Positions 1 to 5,598 of a stretch of 7,969 nucleotides of DNA are shown here, piece after piece. The stretch is from the NCBI GenBank assembly GCA_027622355.1, contig JAQBZT010000132.1, positions 1 through 7,969 of the forward strand. Direction: 5' to 3'. Position 1 is the first letter of the stretch; every line of letters starts with the position of its first letter. Source of the stretch: a bacterium. GTDB lineage: Bacteria; UBA8248. The notes below the pieces were generated by a model. The model did no database searches and was not told the DNA's origin. It worked only from the letters and a program-made list of their open reading frames with translations. A program made the translations under genes and the position numbers.

Positions 1-932
1 TCTTTCGTCCCCAGCGTACCGAAGAGGAGATAGGCGCCCGTCTGCCGCGCGGTTTCCACGATCCGGGCCTTCAGCCGGGGCTGCTCGGAGTAGATGAAGG
101 GGGCAGCCGCCTCCGGCCAAACGATAAGCGGCGGCGCCGAAAGGCCGCTCCTCGGAAACCCCTTGGCGATCGTGTGGGATATGGCTTCGTGCGTCTGCAG
201 GATTTTGAGTTGCCGGCCGGGGGGCCACTTCTCTCCCTGGTCGGTGTTTCCCTGGACGATCCCCACCAGACGCTGCGCGGAGGGCGCGGGCGTCGTGGAG
301 AGTTCCGCCAGCCGCAGATAGCCGTACCCCAGAACCAGCACCGAGAGAATGGCGGTTCCACTCACGACCCAAAACGGCGAGCGGTGCGGGTGGCGGAAGA
401 AATGCCAGACCGCGGCGTTCACGGCGACGATGAAAAACGAAACGCCGTAAATCCCGACCAGATCGGCGATCTGCACCACCGGGAGAACCCGGTACTGGCT
501 GTAGCCCAGCAAAGCCCACGGGAATCCCGACAGAAAGTACGCGCGGATCAGCTCCAGCGAAACCCACATCGGCGCGGCGAGGAGGCAGACCAGCAGCCCG
601 TTGCCCCGGCCGATCATGACGAGGCCATACGCGAAGAGCCCGACATAGACCCCCATGTAGGCGGCCAGCACCAGCGTAATGAGCCACGCAAGCACAGGGT
701 TCAGGCCGCCGTAGCTGACCATGGTGATCTTCACCCACCAGATGATGATGGCATAGGCGATCAGCCCTGTGAGAAAACCCAGCGCAAATCCCTCGTGGGG
801 CCTCTTGCGGTCCAGCGACCACAGCAAGGGCACGAGCGCGATCCACGCCAGCGCCTCGAAGCGGAACGGCGGAAAGAGGGACCCCAGAAACAGGCCGGAG
901 AGAACCGCATAGCCCACATCGCGCCCTGTCAA
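1..932 (-). CDS. lnt: Apolipoprotein N-acyltransferase (5' part, cut by window edge)
   Basis: Lnt is an inner-membrane enzyme that transfers an acyl chain from a phospholipid to the N-terminal cysteine of diacylated lipoproteins, the last step of lipoprotein maturation. The 310 codons present give hydrophobic segments from about residues 8-110 and 112-210, with the family signatures WWVKITMVSYGGLNP (65-79) and GFPWALLGYSQY (136-147), then the start of the nitrilase-like domain with VGIVQGNTDQGEKW (224-237). The motif IVWPEAAAPF (270-279) contains the expected catalytic Glu (E274). The catalytic Lys and Cys would lie beyond the left edge; the family is usually about 500 residues. The chosen start is TTG at 932-930, overlapping the uvrC stop as TTGA and preceded by GGAGG 7 nt upstream. 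An in-frame GTG at 917-915 is the alternative. It is the third gene of a uvrB-uvrC-lnt block, translationally coupled to uvrC. Identity is clear from the motifs; only the start codon is uncertain. Confidence 0.95.
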   Translation of the reverse strand, partial: MTGRDVGYAVLSGLFLGSLFPPFRFEALAWIALVPLLWSLDRKRPHEGFALGFLTGLIAYAIIIWWVKITMVSYGGLNPVLAWLITLVLAAYMGVYVGLFAYGLVMIGRGNGLLVCLLAAPMWVSLELIRAYFLSGFPWALLGYSQYRVLPVVQIADLVGIYGVSFFIVAVNAAVWHFFRHPHRSPFWVVSGTAILSVLVLGYGYLRLAELSTTPAPSAQRLVGIVQGNTDQGEKWPPGRQLKILQTHEAISHTIAKGFPRSGLSAPPLIVWPEAAAPFIYSEQPRLKARIVETARQTGAYLLFGTLGTK

Positions 933-2836
933 TTTTCCGCCTCCGCCTTTTCGCTCGCCTCGGACGACACTCCCATGTGCTCCCGGAAAGAGTGAACGAT
1001 CTTGGGAGTGATCCCCTCCACGGCGAGCAGGGCCTCATCCGCCGCCGCCAACACTCCCCGCAGACTGCCGAATGTACGGAGCAGCGCCCGCTTTTTCTTG
1101 GGGCCAAGACCCGGAACATCGTCGAGGCTGCTCCGAATCTCCCCGCGGGTCCGCTGCGTCCGGTGAAACGTGATGACGAAGCGGTGCACCTCATCGCGGA
1201 TCCGCTGCAGCAGGAGTTTCTCCGGGCTGCCCTCCCGCATTCGCACCGGGGCGCTCCGCCCCGGCAGGAATATTACGTCATGATCCGCCGGGTTGTCCGC
1301 CGTCTTTCCCTTCGATATGGCACACAGGAAAACATCGGCCACCCCCACGTCCTCGAGGGCGGCGGCGGCGGCGGAAAGCTGGCCCTTTCCCCCGTCGATC
1401 AGGAGCAGGTCGGGCAACGGCTTTCCCTCGTTCACCAGGCGCTCCATGCGGCGGGAGACGATCTCGCGCATCGAGGCGAAATCGTCCGCGGCGCCGCTGA
1501 CGGTGCGGACCTTGTACCTCCGGTAGCCGTCCTTGAGCGGCCTGCCCTCCTTGAAGGTCACGCTCGCGCCCACGATATGGCTTCCGTGAAGGTTCGACAC
1601 ATCGAAAGCCTCGATGCGGCGCGGCAGTTCCTCCATCTCCAGCGCCGCCCGCATCGCCTCCAGCGTCGTCTGGTCCTTCTCGATACGGGCGTCTTCGGTC
1701 TCCATGTCCTGGCCGGCGTTTTCGCAAGCCATCTCGACGAGTCTTTTTTTCTCGCCCCGCCGCGGAGTGAGGACCGTACACTTTCTCCCCCGCCGATCCG
1801 AGAGCCAGTCGGCGATGACCTCCCGGTCGGCCGGTTCCGCCGGAAGGAGTATCTCGTCGGGAAGCTGAACCTTGTCGCGGTAGTACTGCTTCACGAAAGA
1901 GGAGAGCACCTCCTCGTCCGGCATGCCGCCCCTGGCCGCGACCGAGAGGTGCTGATCCCCCAAAAGCCTTCCGCCGCGGATGAAGAGCAGGCGCAGGAAC
2001 GCCCGATCGCTCTCCCGGTTCAGGCCAACCACGTCCTGATCGATATTTTTCAGAGAAACGATCTTCTGGTTCTCGGTAAGACGCTCCAGCGACTGAATCT
2101 GATCGCGGATGCCGGCGGCGGCCTCGAAGCGCATGGCGTCCGAGTGCGCCTTCATCTCGGCCTGCAGGCGATCGATCAGGTTCTTGCTTCGGCCGGAGAG
2201 AAAATCCACCGCATCGCGAATCGAACTGATGTAATCCGCATGGCTTTGGAGGCCGTCGCAGGGCCCGAGGCACTGCCCCATCTGAAAGTAGAGGCATCTT
2301 TGGGCCGACTTGTCCTCCAGCCCGCCCGTGCAGGCACGGATGCGGAAGGTTTTCTGCATGAACCGGATGGTGCGTCGAATGCCCCCCGCCGCCGGAAAAG
2401 GCCCCATGTAGGAGGCGCCGTCCGAACCCGGGCGCCGCACGATGCTCAGCCGCGGCCACTCCTCATCGGTGCTGATTTTCAGGTAGGGGTACTGCTTGTC
2501 GTCGCGGAGAATGACATTGTGCTTCGGCTTGTACTTCTTGATGTAGTTGCTCTCGAGGATGAGGGCCTCGATCTCGTTCGAGGTGACTACCGTGTCGATG
2601 GCGGCGATATCCTCGACCATCTTGGCGATCCAGGGCCCCCGCCCGGGATTTTTGCCGAAATAGCTGCGCACCCGGCTCCGGAGGCGCACCGCCTTGCCGA
2701 CGTAGAGGACCTGTTCCTTGGCATTCTTGAAGATGTAGATGCCGGGCTTATCGGGGAGGGCGCGCAGCCTTTCGGGCGAGATGGCGCTCCGTGCTTGTGG
2801 CCCCGCGGATTCCGCGTTTGTATGCGTCAGGCCCAT
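929..2836 (-). CDS. uvrC: Excinuclease ABC subunit C (UvrC)
   Basis: UvrC makes both incisions (3' then 5') around a lesion after UvrB has been loaded, in cytosolic nucleotide excision repair. The protein has 635 residues (E. coli about 610). The GIY-YIG nuclease is N-terminal: GIY at 32-34, YVGK at 45-48, R55, E95 and N107 match the known catalytic residues. Four cysteines C169, C181, C189 and C193 have the 12/8/4 spacing of the UvrC iron-sulfur site. A UVR motif that contacts UvrB lies near 219-254. The RNase H-like 5' nuclease follows with D412 (FDVSN), D481 (LLIDGGKGQ) and H551 (RDEVHRF). Tandem helix-hairpin-helix DNA-binding motifs occupy about 573-619 (DVPGLGPKKK). All catalytic residues are present. 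The N-terminus is slightly longer than usual (GIY at 32). The ATG is preceded by GAAGG 8 nt upstream, within the uvrB terminal codons; the gap to uvrB is 3 bp, so coupled translation is likely. The stop overlaps the lnt TTG start. Confidence 0.98.
   Translation of the reverse strand: MGLTHTNAESAGPQARSAISPERLRALPDKPGIYIFKNAKEQVLYVGKAVRLRSRVRSYFGKNPGRGPWIAKMVEDIAAIDTVVTSNEIEALILESNYIKKYKPKHNVILRDDKQYPYLKISTDEEWPRLSIVRRPGSDGASYMGPFPAAGGIRRTIRFMQKTFRIRACTGGLEDKSAQRCLYFQMGQCLGPCDGLQSHADYISSIRDAVDFLSGRSKNLIDRLQAEMKAHSDAMRFEAAAGIRDQIQSLERLTENQKIVSLKNIDQDVVGLNRESDRAFLRLLFIRGGRLLGDQHLSVAARGGMPDEEVLSSFVKQYYRDKVQLPDEILLPAEPADREVIADWLSDRRGRKCTVLTPRRGEKKRLVEMACENAGQDMETEDARIEKDQTTLEAMRAALEMEELPRRIEAFDVSNLHGSHIVGASVTFKEGRPLKDGYRRYKVRTVSGAADDFASMREIVSRRMERLVNEGKPLPDLLLIDGGKGQLSAAAAALEDVGVADVFLCAISKGKTADNPADHDVIFLPGRSAPVRMREGSPEKLLLQRIRDEVHRFVITFHRTQRTRGEIRSSLDDVPGLGPKKKRALLRTFGSLRGVLAAADEALLAVEGITPKIVHSFREHMGVSSEASEKAEAEN
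940..944 (-). promoter_or_regulatory. Shine-Dalgarno site of lnt, inside the uvrC end
   Basis: The minus strand reads GGAGG here, followed by 7 nt and then TTG. This near-ideal ribosome binding site lies within the last codons of uvrC. It decides in favour of the TTG start at 932 over the GTG at 917, and implies that ribosomes ending uvrC can restart on lnt. Confidence 0.7.
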
Positions 2837-2839
2837 CGG

Positions 2840-4831
2840 CTATACCTTCACCCCGAGCCGGCGGCGCTCGATATCGAGAATCTGATCGCGGAGCTCCGCA
2901 GCCCGCTCGAATTCGAGCCGCTGGGCCGCCTCGCGCATCTGCGCCCGGAGCTTCTCCAGCGCCGCTCCGTTCGTCTCGCCGTAAGTGGCTGCCTCCTCGG
3001 CGACCGAGGGAATTTCGGGGTAATCCCGCTCCCAGACGCTTTCGAGGAGCTGGTCCATCTGGCGGGAGATCGAGCGCGGGGTGATGCCGTTCTCTAGGTT
3101 GTAGGCTATCTGGATCTTGCGCCGCCGCTCCATTTCCCCGATCGCCCGCCGCATCGAATCCGTCACCCGGTCGGCGTACATGATGACGCGGCCGTTGATG
3201 TTCCGCGCGGCGCGACCCGAGGTCTGGATCAGCGCGGTTTCCGAGCGCAGAAAACCCTCCTTATCCGCATCCAAAATCGCCACCAGGGAAACTTCGGGGA
3301 GATCCAGCCCTTCGCGCAGAAGGTTGATCCCGATCAGCACGTCGAACTCACCGGCCCGAAACTCGCGGATGATCTTCACCCGCTCGAGCGTATCGATGTC
3401 GCTGTGCATGTAGCGGACCCGAACATCGAGGTCCCGGTAATACTCCGTCAAGTCTTCGGAGAAGCGCTTCGTCAGGGTAGTCACCAGGATACGCTCATCC
3501 TTCTTCGACACTTTCCGCACCTCATCGAGCAAATCGTCCACCTGGCCCTGCACGGATCGTATCTCGATGGGCGGATCGATCAGACCCGTGGGCCGGAGAA
3601 TCTGCTCCACGATAAGGCCGCCGCTCTTCTCCAATTCATAGGGGCCGGGCGTCGCGGAAACGTAGAGGACGTTCCCCGCCCGCTCCTCGAACTCCTCGAA
3701 GCTGAGCGGGCGGTTGTCGAGCGCCGAGGGGAGGCGGAAGCCGTACTCCACCAGAGACTCTTTCCGCGATCGGTCGCCGCGGTACATGGCCCGGAGCTGC
3801 GGAATGGTCACGTGGCTCTCGTCAATGATGATGAGATGATCCCGCGAGAAATACGAAAGCAGCGTCGCCGGCGGATCGCCCGGATAGCGGCCGTCCAGAT
3901 GCCGGCTGTAGTTTTCCACTCCCGGGCAGTAGCCCACCTCGCGGAACATCTCCAGATCGTGGAGCGTCCGCTGCTTGAGCCGCTGGGCCTCCAGCTCCTT
4001 CCCGGCCAGCTCCAGCTCGGCGGTCCGCTCCCAGAGCTCGGCCCGAATGCTTTCGATGGCGCGGGCCAGCCGCTCCTCGGGTGTGATGTAGTGGCTGTTC
4101 GGATAGATATCGATCTGATCGAGGCGCCGGATCACTTTCCCTCGTATGGGGTCGATCTCGCTGATGGCGTCCACCTCATCGCCGAAGAACTCGACGCGAA
4201 TGGCCTCCTCCTCCTCGTGCGCCGGAAGGATTTCCACCACATCGCCACGGGCCCTGAAGTTCGCCCGCCGCAGTTCGATATCGTTCCGCTGATACTGAAT
4301 CCGGACGAGCTGCGTCAGCAGTTCATCCCGGTCCATCTTCTGTCCGCGTTCCAGATAAATATGAAGGCCCTGGTAATCCTCCGGGGAGCCCAGGCCGTAG
4401 ATAGAGCTCACGCTGGCGACCACGACCACGTCGCGGCGGGTAAGCGCCGAGCGAGCAGCCGAGTGGCGCAGCCGATTTAGCTCATCGTTGATGGAGGCGT
4501 CTTTCTCGATATAGGTGTTCGTCGTCGGGACGTAAGCCTCGGGCTGGTAGTAGTCGTAGTAGCTGACAAAGTACTCGACGGCACTTTCGGGGAAAAACCG
4601 TTTCAGCTCGTTGTAGAGTTGTGCCGCCAGCGTTTTGTTGTGGGCAATGACGAGGGTGGGCTTGCCGAGGCGCTCGATGACGTTGGCCATGGTGAAGGTC
4701 TTCCCCGAGCCCGTGACGCCGAGAAGCACTTGGTGGTGCAATTCCTGCTCGAAATTCCGCACAAGCGCCTCGATGGCCTGGGGCTGATCCCCGGTGGGGG
4801 CATATTCGGAATGAAGCCGATAAGAATTCAT
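2840..4831 (-). CDS. uvrB: Excinuclease ABC subunit B (UvrB)
   Basis: UvrB is the helicase-like damage-verification subunit: it receives DNA from UvrA, inserts a beta-hairpin at the lesion and recruits UvrC. Length is 663 residues, normal for the family. Walker A is GVTGSGKT at 38-45. The tyrosine-rich beta-hairpin spans about 91-107 (YYDYYQPEAYVP). Helicase motif II is DESH at 337-340, almost the E. coli position. The C-terminal helicase domain carries NLLREGLDLPEV and the motif VI sequence QTSGRAARN. The last ~40 residues form the UVR domain (LEKLRAQMREAAQRLEFERA) that pairs with its counterpart in UvrC. The ATG is supported by alignment of SYRLHSEYAPTGDQPQAI with the known N-terminus. A purine-rich GGAAGAGG lies 13 nt upstream, longer than the usual spacing. 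The HNH gene ends 104 bp upstream, uvrC begins 3 bp downstream. I see no E. coli-type LexA box (CTGT-N8-ACAG) upstream, so SOS control is not evident. Confidence 0.98.
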   Translation of the reverse strand: MNSYRLHSEYAPTGDQPQAIEALVRNFEQELHHQVLLGVTGSGKTFTMANVIERLGKPTLVIAHNKTLAAQLYNELKRFFPESAVEYFVSYYDYYQPEAYVPTTNTYIEKDASINDELNRLRHSAARSALTRRDVVVVASVSSIYGLGSPEDYQGLHIYLERGQKMDRDELLTQLVRIQYQRNDIELRRANFRARGDVVEILPAHEEEEAIRVEFFGDEVDAISEIDPIRGKVIRRLDQIDIYPNSHYITPEERLARAIESIRAELWERTAELELAGKELEAQRLKQRTLHDLEMFREVGYCPGVENYSRHLDGRYPGDPPATLLSYFSRDHLIIIDESHVTIPQLRAMYRGDRSRKESLVEYGFRLPSALDNRPLSFEEFEERAGNVLYVSATPGPYELEKSGGLIVEQILRPTGLIDPPIEIRSVQGQVDDLLDEVRKVSKKDERILVTTLTKRFSEDLTEYYRDLDVRVRYMHSDIDTLERVKIIREFRAGEFDVLIGINLLREGLDLPEVSLVAILDADKEGFLRSETALIQTSGRAARNINGRVIMYADRVTDSMRRAIGEMERRRKIQIAYNLENGITPRSISRQMDQLLESVWERDYPEIPSVAEEAATYGETNGAALEKLRAQMREAAQRLEFERAAELRDQILDIERRRLGVKV

Positions 4832-4857
4832 GCAGAGATGAAAACCTCTTCCAGGAA

Positions 4858-4941
4858 ACCTGATTTAAGGGGCCAGGGCGCGATAGCCCAAGATCAGTCT
4901 AACCGAATGGCCGGCGGGGATAAAGCGGCAGAAAATCAGGT
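4858..4941. repeat. 9-bp inverted repeat spanning the HNH-uvrB gap
   Basis: ACCTGATTT at 4858-4866 is the exact reverse complement of AAATCAGGT at 4933-4941, with 66 bp between. The right arm includes the HNH stop codon (4938-4936); the left arm overlaps the weak -10 candidate of uvrB. In RNA the arms could pair and enclose most of the intergenic region. It could be chance. Nothing else was recognised in this 104-bp gap. Confidence 0.35.
4863..4891 (-). promoter_or_regulatory. Weak candidate promoter of uvrB
   Basis: On the minus strand TTGGGC (4891-4886) is separated by exactly 17 bp from TTAAAT (4868-4863), about 31 nt before the uvrB ATG. Matches to consensus are 3/6 and 4/6, so this is weak. 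uvrB could equally be read from the HNH promoter, because no terminator hairpin with a T-run is visible between the two genes. Confidence 0.2.
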
Positions 4942-5457
4942 ACGGATGGGATGGATATATTTTTCCCAGCCAGTGTGGATATCCCCCAGCAAGTGGGGAC
5001 TCATCCACTCGGGACAGGAGAACTGCGGCTTTCCGGGAAGGCGCACCAGCCCCATTCCGATCTCGTCCAGGAAGTGGTTCCCCTTCCGGGTGTTGCACGG
5101 GCGGCAGCAGCAGACCACATTCTCCCACGTGGTTTTCCCGCCCCGGGACCGGGGCACGATGTGATCGATGGTGAGCTGACCGCCGGTCTGGCCGCAGTAC
5201 TGGCAGGTGAAAACATCGCGCCGGTAAATGTTCTTCTTGCTGAAGGGCACCCTTCCGTACCGGCGGACCTTCACGTACCGAAGAAGCCGAATCACAACCG
5301 GCACGCGAACTTCCATGTGCTCGCTCCGCACCTGCACGCCGTCGACCGCGAGGGTCTCCGCCTTTCCGAGGACCATCATGCGGATGGCCCGCCGCGCATT
5401 GCAGACGTTGATCGGCTCGAACGTCCGATTCAGCACCAAAACCCGAATCTGCTCCAT
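4936..5457 (-). CDS. Small HNH endonuclease family protein
   Basis: This 173-residue protein contains a zinc-stabilised HNH nuclease fold, a beta-beta-alpha-metal domain that cuts DNA; its biological target is unknown. The N-terminus VLVLNRTFEPINVCNARRAI (7-26), then a GKAE segment (31-34), is typical of a widespread bacterial family of stand-alone HNH proteins. The nuclease core runs about 80-127: zinc cysteines C85/C88 (CQYC) and C118/C121 (CRPC), D98-H99 with H99 as the expected general base, N113 (WENVV) and N122. Core residues are intact. The ATG at 5457 is chosen because homology begins right there and the candidate promoter lies upstream of it. The reading frame stays open to a TTG at 5526, but that TTG is part of a TTGACA -35 box. 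It is divergent from the PBP1A gene and lies upstream of and co-directional with uvrB, which hints at, but does not prove, a DNA-repair or defence role. Family assignment is firm; function is open. Confidence 0.9.
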   Translation of the reverse strand: MEQIRVLVLNRTFEPINVCNARRAIRMMVLGKAETLAVDGVQVRSEHMEVRVPVVIRLLRYVKVRRYGRVPFSKKNIYRRDVFTCQYCGQTGGQLTIDHIVPRSRGGKTTWENVVCCCRPCNTRKGNHFLDEIGMGLVRLPGKPQFSCPEWMSPHLLGDIHTGWEKYIHPIRT

Positions 5458-5466
5458 CCAGGCACC

Positions 5467-5483
5467 CCTTTCCCGGTGAAAGG
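5467..5483 (-). promoter_or_regulatory. Leader hairpin carrying the HNH ribosome binding site
   Basis: In the minus-strand transcript CCTTTC (5483-5478) pairs with GAAAGG (5472-5467) around the 5-nt loop ACCGG. The 3' arm runs directly into GG, making the Shine-Dalgarno-like AAAGGGG; the arm ends 9 nt before the ATG at 5457. Pairing would partly hide the ribosome binding site. It is a short stem, so stability is modest. Confidence 0.4.
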
Positions 5484-5496
5484 CAATCCGGGACAT

Positions 5497-5526
5497 ATTT
5501 TTTGGGAATCGCTCCCCCGTTGTCAA
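5497..5526 (-). promoter_or_regulatory. Promoter of the HNH gene
   Basis: The minus strand has a perfect -35 hexamer TTGACA (5526-5521), an 18-bp spacer and an A-rich AAAAAT (5502-5497) as -10 (4/6). Transcription would begin near 5490, giving a leader of roughly 33 nt before the ATG at 5457. This position excludes the upstream TTG (5526) and ATG (5496) as starts. Confidence 0.55.
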
Positions 5527-5541
5527 TGATCCGGTTCATTG
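5524..5541. promoter_or_regulatory. Palindrome between divergent -35 boxes (candidate operator)
   Basis: CAATGATCCGGTTCATTG matches its reverse complement at 16 of 18 positions (one mismatched symmetric pair). The inner 12 bp (5527-5538) fill exactly the gap between the two outward-facing -35 hexamers; the outer CAA and TTG belong to those hexamers, so part of the symmetry follows from the promoter arrangement. A dimeric regulator bound here would cover both promoters. No regulator gene is in the window. Confidence 0.45.
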
Positions 5542-5568
5542 CCCTCTGCGGCCCGTGGGTACTATAAT
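5539..5568 (+). promoter_or_regulatory. Promoter of the PBP1A gene
   Basis: TTGCCC at 5539-5544 (4/6 of the -35 consensus) is followed by an 18-bp spacer and a perfect -10 TATAAT at 5563-5568. Initiation near 5575 would give a leader of about 24 nt before the ATG at 5599. The in-frame TTG at 5539 is therefore part of the promoter and not a start codon. Confidence 0.7.
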
Positions 5569-5576
5569 CGACCGTT

Positions 5577-5593
5577 TCCACCCCTTCGGTGGA
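5577..5593 (+). promoter_or_regulatory. Leader hairpin sequestering the PBP1A ribosome binding site
   Basis: TCCACC (5577-5582) pairs with GGTGGA (5588-5593) around the loop CCTTC. The 3' arm is the only Shine-Dalgarno-like sequence before the ATG at 5599, 5 nt away. With initiation near 5575 the hairpin would sit at the very 5' end of the mRNA, where it could limit translation, stabilise the transcript, or both. Confidence 0.45.
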
Positions 5594-5598
5594 CTGCA

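Noticed and set aside
174..995. Plus-strand open frame of 273 codons at the left end
   Set aside because: The opposite strand encodes lnt with unmistakable membrane and catalytic motifs; the plus-strand product is charged and repetitive, typical of a shadow.
1358..1374. GGC trinucleotide run in uvrC
   Set aside because: Five repeats coding for an alanine run just after the DGGKGQ motif; ordinary for GC-rich coding sequence and it cannot shift the frame by unit changes.
977..3097. Plus-strand open frame of about 700 codons opposite uvrC and the uvrB end
   Set aside because: It is an antisense shadow of two certain genes. Its translation is rich in Arg, Leu, Ala, His and Pro with no recognisable motif, as expected from GC-biased third positions.
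3404..4480. Plus-strand open frame of 358 codons opposite uvrB
   Set aside because: Antisense shadow inside uvrB without motifs or a credible ribosome binding site.
4832..4935. LexA/SOS box expected upstream of uvrB
   Set aside because: I found no CTGT-N8-ACAG and no GAAC/GTTC-type symmetric LexA site in this gap, so SOS regulation is not claimed.
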